Source: Methanoculleus frigidifontis (lineage in GTDB: Archaea > Halobacteriota > Methanomicrobia > Methanomicrobiales > Methanoculleaceae). From it: a stretch of 64,000 nt of DNA. Positions within the stretch are counted from its first letter, which is position 1. Each line of letters opens with the position of its first letter. This document shows, piece after piece, positions 17,323 through 26,362 of the stretch. The stretch lies in contig NZ_VCYH01000004.1 in assembly GCF_030464345.1 (NCBI RefSeq), positions 1 to 64,000 on the forward strand. Direction: 5' to 3'. The translations under genes and the position numbers were made by a program. The notes under the pieces were generated by a model. That model was not told the DNA's origin. It worked only from the letters and a program-made list of their open reading frames with translations, and did no database searches.

Positions 17323-18912
17323 ATGAAATCATACCGAATTACATTGAGCATCTGCTGTATTCTCCTGCTGGTGATGGGCCTTCTCTGTGCTCCCGCCGCA
17401 GCGCGAACGGTCTCCGCCGGCAGCACCATCTACGTCGGCGAAGAAGGCCTGGATTTGACCGCGATCGACCCGGGCATTGTCCGACTTGTACATTACAGCG
17501 ACTTTACGGCAGGCGCCGCCGACAATATGATCGATGTTCCGACTGCAAACGACTTTGACCTGAAAGCCGCCGACGTCGGCGGCATCACCGGCACGTACTA
17601 TGCATGGAGCGCGACCGGCATGATCGTTCCTAATGCCTTCATCCTCGTCAAGGAACCGTCCGCAACCCTCGATGTCGTCCTGAACAATTCTCGTTCCGAC
17701 TCGGTGGACGGCAAGACCGTCACCCGGGACACAACACTCGCCTTTGAGATCCAGAACAACGTCGCCGGCCTCTATGCCACTCCTCCGATTGCCTTCATGA
17801 ACATCGAGGTCACCACCCCCTGCGGCGGTACGCTGACCCTGTTCGGCGGGCAAAACCTGTATAATATTCCAATCCAAACCTCCACGATCTACGTCGGCGG
17901 GATAAGCCTCGCCGATGTCGATACCGGAACCTACACCGCACAGGCGAAGTGGGGGCACGGCACCGGCCTGAAAGGCAAGGGATATGATTCGAACACCGTC
18001 AGCTTCGAGGTCAGCGCAGACTCCCTCTCCCTTGCATCCAGCACCGGCAGCGTCACACCCGGCCAGTCCTTCGCCGTGGCCGTTGCCGGTTCGCCGAGGA
18101 CAGCCTACTGGCTCTATGTGAAGGATGCCGGCCTGACCGCCGAGAGTGACTACCCGCTGCTCGCACCCGGCCAGCCGGGAGTGGCGCCCAACGTCGATCT
18201 CCCGGCCGTCGAGGCTGCAAACTACACATATACCAAGGCGTACGTGACGACAACCGCAGACGGAAGCCGCATGGTGCAGTTCAACACCGGCTTTGCCACC
18301 AAGAATCAGACTTTTACGATTAAGGTCGTCAACCCGTCTGACACCTCGTCGTACGATGAGGTTCAGGTACAGGTCGGGGATGACGCTGTCACCACGCCCA
18401 CTCTCGATCTTGCGTCCGGCTGGAACTTCGTCTCGGTCCCAAAACGGCTTGCCGACGGCAATGACAATGCATCCGCGGTCTTCGGGGACGTCGATACGGC
18501 AATGCACTCGATCTTCCGGTATGACGCGGCGACAAAACTCTGGAGCGCTCTTGACGCCAACAGCACGATAGAGCCCCTGAACGGCTACTGGGTCTACGCG
18601 AACACCAGCACCGCCGTCGACCTGATCTTCGCGAGCGGCGGTGCGGCGACACCGCCGTCGAAGACCCTCGCGGCAGGATGGAACGCGATAGGGTTCTCGA
18701 GCACCGTCCCGGCTTCGGCGCACGACGCCCTCTTCTCGGTAGCAGCGGCGTGGACGAACGCCATCGGCTGGGACGCCGACAGCCAGGAGTACGGCCTTGC
18801 GATAGTCAACGGCGGCAGCGGCGCATACAGCGACAGCCGCACCATGGACCCGGGGCAGGGCTACTGGCTCTTCATGACCGAAGGAGGGGAGCTCGCGGCT
18901 CTTACGGGGTGA
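17323..18912 (+). CDS. DUF3821-type secreted surface protein
   Basis: 529 aa secreted protein. The signal peptide (1-25, with CCILLLVMGLLCAPAAA) is followed by a DUF3821-like domain at about 26-115 (VGEEGLDLTAIDPGIVRLVHY). The middle is beta-rich and of unknown fold. The C-terminal 165 residues are a two-part module, each half opening GWN and closing GYW. There is no C-terminal membrane helix, so this module may attach the protein to the envelope. Its DNA is identical over 479 bases to the end of the next gene. The ATG at 17323 has GGTGA upstream. DUF3821 proteins are typical of Methanomicrobiales; role unknown. Confidence 0.8.
   Translation: MKSYRITLSICCILLLVMGLLCAPAAARTVSAGSTIYVGEEGLDLTAIDPGIVRLVHYSDFTAGAADNMIDVPTANDFDLKAADVGGITGTYYAWSATGMIVPNAFILVKEPSATLDVVLNNSRSDSVDGKTVTRDTTLAFEIQNNVAGLYATPPIAFMNIEVTTPCGGTLTLFGGQNLYNIPIQTSTIYVGGISLADVDTGTYTAQAKWGHGTGLKGKGYDSNTVSFEVSADSLSLASSTGSVTPGQSFAVAVAGSPRTAYWLYVKDAGLTAESDYPLLAPGQPGVAPNVDLPAVEAANYTYTKAYVTTTADGSRMVQFNTGFATKNQTFTIKVVNPSDTSSYDEVQVQVGDDAVTTPTLDLASGWNFVSVPKRLADGNDNASAVFGDVDTAMHSIFRYDAATKLWSALDANSTIEPLNGYWVYANTSTAVDLIFASGGAATPPSKTLAAGWNAIGFSSTVPASAHDALFSVAAAWTNAIGWDADSQEYGLAIVNGGSGAYSDSRTMDPGQGYWLFMTEGGELAALTG
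18418..18896 (+). repeat. Direct repeat, copy A (479 bp)
   Basis: Identical base for base to 20509-20987 (offset 2091). It encodes most of the GWN...GYW C-terminal module of the surface protein starting at 17323. Weaker similarity extends a few bases to each side. Confidence 0.95.
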
Positions 18913-19020
18913 TATGGCACGATCCGCATGTCTCCGCCGGATTCTCGAATCCAGGGAGCGTCCACAGCTCCCCCGCTCCTCTCACATGACCGGTACGTAT
19001 TCAGGAATGGTGAACAACCC

Positions 19021-21003
19021 ATGACAGTATATCGAAATTCACTGATCGTCTGCTGTATTCTCCTGCTGGCGATGGCTCTGCTCTGCGCCCCCGCTGCAGC
19101 GCGAACCGTGTATCCCGGCGATACCGTCTCCGTCGGTGAGGAGAACCTCGACCTGACCGGGCTCGACCCGAGCGTCGTCAGCCTCGTCCACTACAGCGAC
19201 TTTGCGGCCGGGTCTGCCGACAACAGCATCGATGTGGCGAACCCCGTTGCGTTCGACCTGACCGAATCCAACATCGGCGGCATTCCCGGTACGTATTATG
19301 CGTGGAACGCGAGCGGGCTGATTGAACCGAGCATTGCTGTTGAGGTTCTGGCGTCCCCCGATGCCGGCCAGGATGACGTCACACCGGCTGAAACCGCCAT
19401 CACGATGACCGCAGAGGGCTCCGGCACCTATGCCCTCGGCGATGAGATCGTGCTCAGCGGCACGTGCACCGACAACATCACGGTGTTTCTCTTCCTGACC
19501 GGCCCGAACCTGGCGATCAACGGTGTTAAACTCCAGGATGTGACGGCCTGCGTCATTGACGGCGACATGACCACGTTTACTGCGGTCGCCGTCGAGGCAG
19601 ACGACACCTGGGAGTACCGGTGGGACACCTCCTGCCTCGGAGCGGTGATGGATCCCGGCAGGTACACGATCTATGCGGAGTCCGAGCTCAGGAATTATAT
19701 GAACCTCGCACAGTATGCAGCAGTGGACGTCGCTCTCGAGGTGCCGACGCTGACCGCCGGAGCGCACCCCGCGTCGGTTGTCCAGGGCGACACGCTTGTC
19801 CTCTCCGGCACCGCGACGGGGAGCCCGGCTAACGTCTATGTCTGGATCTTCGGGCCGAACTTCCGGCTCCTCAGCAATGCCGCAAGCGTTGCAGCGAACG
19901 GCACCTTCGCGTATACGCTCAGTCCGGCCTGGACCGCCAATCTGGCATGGGGCCGGTACAACGCAGTCATCCAGCACCCGATGATAAACGGGATGCAGGA
20001 CGTCTGTATCGTTCCCGGGACACCTGCAACCATCAGTGCGCCCGGCATGACGCCTGTCAACCTGGCATACTTGACGTCATCCGCCGCCAGAGATGCGCTC
20101 ATCAATGCGCTCAACTCGCCTGCAGTCGATGACATCTACGTGGAGATCCCGTTCTGGATCGGCGAACCCTGGATTGTTATTGATCCGATCGGGGATCAGC
20201 TCGCCAACACTTCGTTCCTGATCGACGGCACGACGAACCTGGCCGCCAGTGAGACGCTGAGGGTCGCAATAACGAACGTATCCAACCTCACCGTGGCTTC
20301 AGGAAACGTAACAGTCGGGGAAGGCGAACTGAACAACACGTGGTCGTTCGCGGTCGATGCCGCCTCGCTGGAGATCGGGGAGTATACCGTTACGGTAAAT
20401 TCCACCGTAACGGAGGAATCGGTCTGGAGCGCGGTTTCCCGGAGCGCTGCTTTCCGGGTCGTCGAGAGCATCGTCCCACCGTCTGCCGCCACCCTCGATC
20501 TTGCGCCGGGCTGGAACTTCGTCTCGGTCCCAAAACGGCTTGCCGACGGCAATGACAATGCATCCGCGGTCTTCGGGGACGTCGATACGGCAATGCACTC
20601 GATCTTCCGGTATGACGCGGCGACAAAACTCTGGAGCGCTCTTGACGCCAACAGCACGATAGAGCCCCTGAACGGCTACTGGGTCTACGCGAACACCAGC
20701 ACCGCCGTCGACCTGATCTTCGCGAGCGGCGGTGCGGCGACACCGCCGTCGAAGACCCTCGCGGCAGGATGGAACGCGATAGGGTTCTCGAGCACCGTCC
20801 CGGCTTCGGCGCACGACGCCCTCTTCTCGGTAGCAGCGGCGTGGACGAACGCCATCGGCTGGGACGCCGACAGCCAGGAGTACGGCCTTGCGATAGTCAA
20901 CGGCGGCAGCGGCGCATACAGCGACAGCCGCACCATGGACCCGGGGCAGGGCTACTGGCTCTTCATGACCGAAGGAGGGGAGCTCGCAGCTCTTACGGGA
21001 TAA
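19021..21003 (+). CDS. DUF3821-type secreted surface protein with extra beta domains
   Basis: 660 aa paralogue of the preceding protein. It has a signal peptide (1-25) and a DUF3821-like domain (about 26-110). Next is a domain carrying VFLFLTGPNLAINGVKL and DDTWEYRWDTSC blocks that also occurs in the protein at 21005. A domain with IGEPWIVIDP and LEIGEYTVTVNST resembles part of the protein at 44939. It ends in the duplicated C-terminal module. ATG at 19021 opens the signal peptide, and the bases before it repeat the GGAATGGTGAA context of the previous gene. One base separates its stop from the next ATG, so the two are co-translated. Confidence 0.8.
   Translation: MTVYRNSLIVCCILLLAMALLCAPAAARTVYPGDTVSVGEENLDLTGLDPSVVSLVHYSDFAAGSADNSIDVANPVAFDLTESNIGGIPGTYYAWNASGLIEPSIAVEVLASPDAGQDDVTPAETAITMTAEGSGTYALGDEIVLSGTCTDNITVFLFLTGPNLAINGVKLQDVTACVIDGDMTTFTAVAVEADDTWEYRWDTSCLGAVMDPGRYTIYAESELRNYMNLAQYAAVDVALEVPTLTAGAHPASVVQGDTLVLSGTATGSPANVYVWIFGPNFRLLSNAASVAANGTFAYTLSPAWTANLAWGRYNAVIQHPMINGMQDVCIVPGTPATISAPGMTPVNLAYLTSSAARDALINALNSPAVDDIYVEIPFWIGEPWIVIDPIGDQLANTSFLIDGTTNLAASETLRVAITNVSNLTVASGNVTVGEGELNNTWSFAVDAASLEIGEYTVTVNSTVTEESVWSAVSRSAAFRVVESIVPPSAATLDLAPGWNFVSVPKRLADGNDNASAVFGDVDTAMHSIFRYDAATKLWSALDANSTIEPLNGYWVYANTSTAVDLIFASGGAATPPSKTLAAGWNAIGFSSTVPASAHDALFSVAAAWTNAIGWDADSQEYGLAIVNGGSGAYSDSRTMDPGQGYWLFMTEGGELAALTG
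20509..20987 (+). repeat. Direct repeat, copy B (479 bp)
   Basis: Exact copy of 18418-18896, encoding the C-terminal module of the 19021 protein. The lack of any synonymous difference points to recent duplication or gene conversion. Confidence 0.95.
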
Positions 21004-21004
21004 T

Positions 21005-23521
21005 ATGACAGCACAATCCACAGTCCTCCGCTGGCTTCTGGCGCTCTGCCTGATAACTGTCTGTATTGGCGGGGCTGTTGCCGCGTCTCCCCCGCCCCTC
21101 CCATCCGCGTTCTACGGTGACGTCAGCATCAACGGCAATCCCGCACCGGCCGGAACGGTCATCGCCGCACTCATCGACGGCACGGAAAAGGGTTCCCTGA
21201 CCACGACCGCATCCGGCACGTACGGCGGAAACGAGACATGGGACTTGAAACTGCTTGTCCAGGGAACCGAAGCCGATCTGGGACAGACGATAACGTTCCG
21301 GGTGGGCGGCGCCGCAGCGAACGAACAGAGCACGTACACCGCGGGAGCGATCCAGAGATGTGATCTCTCCGTCGATATCGTCACCGCGAACTTCACCGCC
21401 AATGTCACCTCCGGCACCGCCCCCCTGACCGTGCAGTTCACCGACACCTCCACCGGCGACCCGGCAACGTGGAACTGGACGTTCGGCGACGGCGGCACCG
21501 CGACCGAGCAGAACCCGGTCCACACTTACACCGCGGCCGGCAACTACACCATCTCGCTCACGGCGTCGAAAGACAATGCAAACGGTACGGTGACGAAGGA
21601 GCAGTACATCCGGGTGCAGCAGCTGCTCCCGGCCGGCCGGCTCATCTTCAACGTCAACTACAACCGGGGCACGGCGAACGACAGCATCGCAGCCGGTACA
21701 TCCCCCTGCCAACTGGTGTACTTTGCGGGCGTCGCCAACGCCGCAGACAGCCAGAAGAGCATCAGCGGGAACCTCTCGTTCGCCCTCGACGCACCGTCGA
21801 TCGTCGCGCTCATCCCCGATACCTGCGCCGAGCTCAACGGGACACGGGCAACCTGGCACTTCCCCCCCGCCACCACGATCGACCCGGGCGCGACGCTGGC
21901 GACCACGGCACTGACCTCGGTGTTGACACCCCGGACGTCCGGCGTGACCATGGAGCGGGTCTGCAACAGGACGACCTTCACCGAGGCAGGTGCACAGCAG
22001 GTCACCCTGCAGATGACCTTCGCCACCGTGGACCTCGACGGCCTCTGGGGCAGGCTTGACTGCACCGAGACCGTCGACGTCCGGCCCGCATTCGTCCCGG
22101 AGACCGTCTCAACCGATCTTCCGCTCCTCTCGATCACAAAGAAGAGCGGGCGCATCGAGTTCGTCATCGATCACACACAGGTCGAGGCCGGCCGGCAGTA
22201 TACTCTCTCCTGCGCAGTGGCGGTCGACCCCATCCACCCGGCGACCTATGCACCGACCTGTGCGGTCTGGGAGGTCACTGACGCAGCATCCGCAACTGCA
22301 GAGGCCGGAACCACAGTAACGCTCCCGGCGGCGCTCCGCCCGGAGAACGTCAGCACCGTTGCGTTCTCCTCAGACACACCCTGCCGGTGGTCGTGCAGCC
22401 GTAACGACCACATCATCACCAGCCTTATCCAGCGCGCCGTCCCGATCCCGGCGCCGGTCGCGAACTTCACCGCCAATGTCACCGCAGGAATAAGGCCGCT
22501 CACCGTGCAGTTCACCGACACCTCCACCGGCGAGCCGACCTTCTGGTCGTGGTCGTTCGGCGACGGCGAGACCTCCTCCGAGCAGAACCCGGTCCACACC
22601 TACACCGCGGCCGGTGCCTACACGGTGAACCTGACGGTGACGAACGCCGCCGGCACCGATGCAACGTCCGTGCCGGGGTATATCACCGTCGAACGCGGGA
22701 CGGTCAGCATCACGGCTCCGGGAGGCGGCAGTGCGACCATCGGTGATGCGATCACTCTCACCGGGACGAACACCGACAGCACGACAACCTACCTCTTCCT
22801 GACCGGGCCCGGGCTGCCGCTGGCGGGTGCCAACCTCATGAACCTCTCGATGCCCGTGGTGAGCGGCAGCGCCGCGACGTTCACCGTCGCCGCCGTCGCG
22901 GTCGACGACACCTGGGAGCATTGCTGGGACACCGGGGCGGTCTGGGGCGGCGCCCTGCAGGAAGGCGTGTATACCGTCTACGCCGTCTCGGAACCGAAAT
23001 CACGGACTGACCTTGCCGGCATCCCGCATGCAACCGTCGCCATACGGTTCGCCGTTCCCGGGCAGTCGAACGCATCCTTCGTCGCGGACGTGACGGGCGG
23101 CCCTGCCCCGCTCACGGTTCGGTTCACCGACACCTCGTCGATCAGCGCGACCTCCTGGTCGTGGACGTTCGGCGACGGCGGCACTTCGACCGCACAGAAT
23201 CCGGTGCACACCTACGCGGCAGCGGGCAACTACACCGTCGCGCTCACGCTCAACGGCGGCGGCGAGACCTGCACGCGATCTGCATACATCAAGGTCACGC
23301 CGATCCTCTTCGGGGACGCGAACGGGGACGGTGCGGTCAACCAGGCCGACACGCTCCGGGTGCTCAAAGAGGTCGTCGGCCTTGAGACAAAACCGGCGAG
23401 CGGCACCGAACAGTTCCAAAAGACCGACGTCCACAGAAACGGGATCATCGAGGTCGGCGACGCCCTCTTCATCGCCCAGTACAACGTCGGGCTGCGGGAC
23501 GTCTGGTTTACCCTCATCTAA
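21005..23521 (+). CDS. Secreted PKD-repeat protein with C-terminal dockerin-like domain
   Basis: 838 aa. Signal peptide (1-27) and a FYGDVSINGNPAPAGT domain (about 34-122, shared with the 16060 protein) come first. PKD domain 1 (126-203) carries the WTFGDGG and NPVHTY hallmarks. A cysteine-containing beta region of unknown type follows (about 207-480). PKD 2 (485-565), the LFLTGPGLPL domain shared with the 19021 protein, and PKD 3 (about 689-762) lead to a dockerin-like pair (about 767-832; GDANGDGAVNQADTLRVLK and DVHRNGIIEVGDALFIAQ). PKD and dockerin modules usually mediate adhesion and calcium-dependent docking. No cohesin was recognised in the window. Confidence 0.85.
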   Translation: MTAQSTVLRWLLALCLITVCIGGAVAASPPPLPSAFYGDVSINGNPAPAGTVIAALIDGTEKGSLTTTASGTYGGNETWDLKLLVQGTEADLGQTITFRVGGAAANEQSTYTAGAIQRCDLSVDIVTANFTANVTSGTAPLTVQFTDTSTGDPATWNWTFGDGGTATEQNPVHTYTAAGNYTISLTASKDNANGTVTKEQYIRVQQLLPAGRLIFNVNYNRGTANDSIAAGTSPCQLVYFAGVANAADSQKSISGNLSFALDAPSIVALIPDTCAELNGTRATWHFPPATTIDPGATLATTALTSVLTPRTSGVTMERVCNRTTFTEAGAQQVTLQMTFATVDLDGLWGRLDCTETVDVRPAFVPETVSTDLPLLSITKKSGRIEFVIDHTQVEAGRQYTLSCAVAVDPIHPATYAPTCAVWEVTDAASATAEAGTTVTLPAALRPENVSTVAFSSDTPCRWSCSRNDHIITSLIQRAVPIPAPVANFTANVTAGIRPLTVQFTDTSTGEPTFWSWSFGDGETSSEQNPVHTYTAAGAYTVNLTVTNAAGTDATSVPGYITVERGTVSITAPGGGSATIGDAITLTGTNTDSTTTYLFLTGPGLPLAGANLMNLSMPVVSGSAATFTVAAVAVDDTWEHCWDTGAVWGGALQEGVYTVYAVSEPKSRTDLAGIPHATVAIRFAVPGQSNASFVADVTGGPAPLTVRFTDTSSISATSWSWTFGDGGTSTAQNPVHTYAAAGNYTVALTLNGGGETCTRSAYIKVTPILFGDANGDGAVNQADTLRVLKEVVGLETKPASGTEQFQKTDVHRNGIIEVGDALFIAQYNVGLRDVWFTLI

Positions 23522-23523
23522 CG

Positions 23524-23547
23524 AAAAATAGTCCTTTTTTCTCTTTT
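23524..23547. terminator. bidirectional A/T-run terminator
   Basis: Between the convergent PKD-protein gene and hypF lie A5 and then T6 plus T4 runs, so both strands read through an oligo-T signal just after their stops. Confidence 0.55.
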
Positions 23548-23578
23548 GTGCGGCCGCACCAGTCCGGTGGAAGGGTCT

Positions 23579-25789
23579 TCACTCCCCGAGGCTTCCCCCG
23601 CAGACGACCTGCCCGTAGGAGATGCACCCGTCGCCGAGGGGGTAGTCGGGGTTGATGACGTACTCGAGCCCGGCGGCCAGGATCTCCTGCCGGATCGCCT
23701 CCCGGATGGCGTGGTTGTAGGCGACGCCGCCCGAGAGCGCCACCCGCCCGATGCCCCGCTCCTCCGCGGCGCGGACGGCCATCGCCGCGACGCCCCGGGC
23801 GAGGTTGTACTGCACCGACGCGGCGATGTCGACAACACGCTCACCCGCCTGCATCCTGCGGTAGGCTTCTGCAAGGAGCGATCTGGTCGAGAAGACCTCG
23901 CGGCCGTCCCGGCCGGTGAACGCAAGGTCCCACGCCGCCGCCCGCCCGCGGTATGCCGCCGATTCGAGCTTCACCGCCGGTTCGCCGTCATACGTCCGCT
24001 CCCGGCAGAGCCCGAGGAGGGCCGACGCCGCATCGAGCAGCCTGCCGGTGCTGCTCGTATCGGCGACGTTGAACCGCTTTTCCACCTGCTTTTCAAGGAC
24101 GCCGAGCTCGAGCTCCGGCCAGCCCCGGGAGGCAAGCAGATCCCGGATCTCCTCCGTCGGCATGATCCCATACAGCATCCGCTCCGGGAACCGGGTGGCA
24201 AGGTCGCCGCCCGGCATCGGCACCACCTCGAGGTGGGCAACCCGATCGTAGTCGGGGACGCGGCCCGCGAAGATCTCACCGCCCCAGATTGTCCCGTCGT
24301 CGCCGTAGCCCACGCCGTCGATGGCGATCCCGATACATTCCTCGCGGGTGGCTGCGGCGATGTGCGCCCGGTGGTGCTGCACCGCCAGGAGCTGTGCACC
24401 CGTCGCCTCCGCGAGCTCGCGGGCGTAGCGGGTCGAGAGGAACCGGGGGTGCAGGTCGTGGACGATCGTGTCGTAGCGGGCACCGATGATCTCGCCGATA
24501 TTCTCCACCGTCTCCTGCAGGTAGGCGAGCGTCGGGGGGTTTCTGACGTTGCCGACGTGCGGCGAGGTGACCGCAAACCCGTTCTGGTAGATCGTGATGT
24601 TGGCATTCAGCTCGGGTCCGACCCCGAGGATCCCCCGGGGCCCGAGATCGATCGCCGCACGCCTGGGCGCAAACCCACGGGAGAGCCGGATGATGTAGCC
24701 GTCCCGGACGACGGAGTCGTCGCAACGGTTGACGATCGGGCGGTTGTGGGTGAGGATATAGTCGACCTGGCCGGCGAGGCGGCCGGACGCCTGCGCAAGG
24801 TCGGTGATCATCGGGTAGCCGGGCATATTGGCACTGGTCATGATCAGGAGCGGCCGGGCGAGAGCGGCAAAGAGCAGGTGGTGTAGCCCGGTGTAGGGGA
24901 GCATCACGCCGATGGTGTGCAGGTTGCTGATCGAGGCATGGCTCTCCGGGTCGCGTTTCCGGAGGACGACGATCGGCCGCTCACGGGAGGTGAGCTGCGC
25001 CCGTTCCTCCTCCGAGACATCGGCTATCCGCTCCGTCACCCCCAGCGTCGCCATCACGGCGAGCGGCTGCTCGGTCCTGCCGAGCCGCCGCTTCAGTTCC
25101 GCCGCCGACTCCTCAATGCAGGCGATGTGAAACCCGCCGATGCCCCGGATTGCGAGGATCTTCCCGGCGTCCAGCAGGGCGGCCGCATCCCGGATCGGGT
25201 CGGCGCACGGAACGGGCGTCCCGCCCGGGTTCAGGAGGGCAAGGTGCGGGCCGCAGATGCTGCAGGCGATCGTCTGGGCGTGGTGCCGCCGGCAGGCGGG
25301 GTCGGTGTACTCCCGCTCGCAAGGCGAACACATGGGAAAGACGTCCATGCTCGTCCGTTCGCGGTCGTAGGGGATGGCGGTGATGATGCTGTAGCGGGGG
25401 CCGCAGTTGACGCACGACGTCGCCCAGTAGCCCTCGTAGCGGCTGCCGGGCGTGGTGATATCGGCGAGGCATGCATCGCAGGTCGCAACGTCGGCGGGGA
25501 TGAACCCGGACCGGCTCCCGGTCCCGCTCTCAAGGATCGTGAACGAGTCCGGCGGCTCTCCGGCGAGATCGAAGACATCCACCGAGTCGATACGCGAAAG
25601 CGGCGTCCCGTGCGAGACGGCATCGAGGAACTCCCGGAATCGGTCGCCCCACGCCGCGATCTCGACCTCGCTCCCGAGGTTCTTGACCGTCCCGCGCATA
25701 CCGTACTCGTGCGCTTTTGCATAGACAAAGGGGCGGAATCCGACGCCCTGAACGATGCCCCTGATGATAATTGTGCCGCGTGTTCGCAT
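23579..25789 (-). CDS. hypF: Carbamoyltransferase HypF
   Basis: 736 aa. HypF makes carbamoyl-AMP from carbamoyl phosphate and passes it to HypE for the cyanide ligands of NiFe hydrogenases. Domains in order: acylphosphatase (1-90, with GIVQGVGFRPFVY), two zinc fingers (CDAC/CVNC and CSPC/CSIC, about 105-185), a YrdC-like domain (about 195-375, with LAIRGIGGFHIAC), and a Kae1-like domain (about 385-736, with QHHRAHIAAA and ALSGGVAYN). All catalytic regions look intact. No other hyp gene is in the window. It is divergent from a winged-helix regulator across a 57-base AT-rich spacer. Confidence 0.95.
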   Translation of the reverse strand: MRTRGTIIIRGIVQGVGFRPFVYAKAHEYGMRGTVKNLGSEVEIAAWGDRFREFLDAVSHGTPLSRIDSVDVFDLAGEPPDSFTILESGTGSRSGFIPADVATCDACLADITTPGSRYEGYWATSCVNCGPRYSIITAIPYDRERTSMDVFPMCSPCEREYTDPACRRHHAQTIACSICGPHLALLNPGGTPVPCADPIRDAAALLDAGKILAIRGIGGFHIACIEESAAELKRRLGRTEQPLAVMATLGVTERIADVSEEERAQLTSRERPIVVLRKRDPESHASISNLHTIGVMLPYTGLHHLLFAALARPLLIMTSANMPGYPMITDLAQASGRLAGQVDYILTHNRPIVNRCDDSVVRDGYIIRLSRGFAPRRAAIDLGPRGILGVGPELNANITIYQNGFAVTSPHVGNVRNPPTLAYLQETVENIGEIIGARYDTIVHDLHPRFLSTRYARELAEATGAQLLAVQHHRAHIAAATREECIGIAIDGVGYGDDGTIWGGEIFAGRVPDYDRVAHLEVVPMPGGDLATRFPERMLYGIMPTEEIRDLLASRGWPELELGVLEKQVEKRFNVADTSSTGRLLDAASALLGLCRERTYDGEPAVKLESAAYRGRAAAWDLAFTGRDGREVFSTRSLLAEAYRRMQAGERVVDIAASVQYNLARGVAAMAVRAAEERGIGRVALSGGVAYNHAIREAIRQEILAAGLEYVINPDYPLGDGCISYGQVVCGGSLGE

Positions 25790-25802
25790 CGGAAAATCTG
25801 CA

Positions 25803-25813
25803 AAAATTTATGG
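25803..25813 (+). promoter_or_regulatory. TATA-like box in the hypF/regulator spacer
   Basis: AAAATTTATGG lies about 39 bases before the TTG at 25847. The same spacer contains TTATATGG on the minus strand that could serve hypF, so it holds overlapping divergent promoters. Confidence 0.45.
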
Positions 25814-25846
25814 AGTTATACCACCATATAACACTAGGGTATTGCT

Positions 25847-26362
25847 TTGACGGGACATATTAAAATCCTTAACGATCCGGTTGAGCTCGTTCCTCTCCTG
25901 ATGACTTTCAATAACGCACAATACAAGAAGATCTACGAACTTCTCAATAAGAGCTGGATGACGGAGGAGGAACTTTCAGACCAGGTGGATGACGTAGCAT
26001 GCGTCGGGGAATGCCTCAAGATCCTCAAGAAGGGGAACCTCATTGAGGAGCAGTGGCGCATGCCCGAACCCGGCCAGAAGCCGATGCGGGAGTTTCGGAC
26101 GACCTACAGCAAGTTTCGCGCAAATTTCCAGTGTTCTATGAACGATATCGGGGATCTCCTGCATATCGCAATATCCAACGATGAACATCTCCGTTCTGTC
26201 GTCGACCTGCTTGAAGCGGAGATCATCGCCGGAAACACCTCCATCGGTGACCTCTCGCGAAAGCACGGGGTCAGCCCGATCTTTGTCAAAGGGCTCGCAA
26301 AGCGGATCCCATATCTCGACGTGAAAGGGCAGGGGATGGTGCTTCTTGAAAGAAACCCATGA
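25847..26362 (+). CDS. Winged-helix transcriptional regulator (ArsR/MarR-like)
   Basis: 171 aa. The region of about residues 22-75 (QYKKIYELLNKSWMTEEELS, then CLKILKKGNLIEEQWRM) reads as a winged-helix DNA-binding domain. A second helical region follows, with HTH-like SIGDLSRKHGVSPIFVKGLA near 135-155. The start is a TTG with AGGG about eight bases before it; no ATG fits the domain. The 3' end overlaps the next regulator by 17 bases. Target genes are unknown; hypF, divergently placed, is one candidate. Confidence 0.72.
   Translation: MTGHIKILNDPVELVPLLMTFNNAQYKKIYELLNKSWMTEEELSDQVDDVACVGECLKILKKGNLIEEQWRMPEPGQKPMREFRTTYSKFRANFQCSMNDIGDLLHIAISNDEHLRSVVDLLEAEIIAGNTSIGDLSRKHGVSPIFVKGLAKRIPYLDVKGQGMVLLERNP

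Noticed and set aside
17329-18723. Minus-strand frame antisense to the first DUF3821 gene
   Set aside because: No domain or ribosome-binding site, and the plus strand has a signal peptide and known domain.
18418-20987. The 479-bp repeat as an insertion sequence or CRISPR unit
   Set aside because: It lies in frame at the ends of two surface genes, has no transposase, terminal inverted repeats or regular short units.
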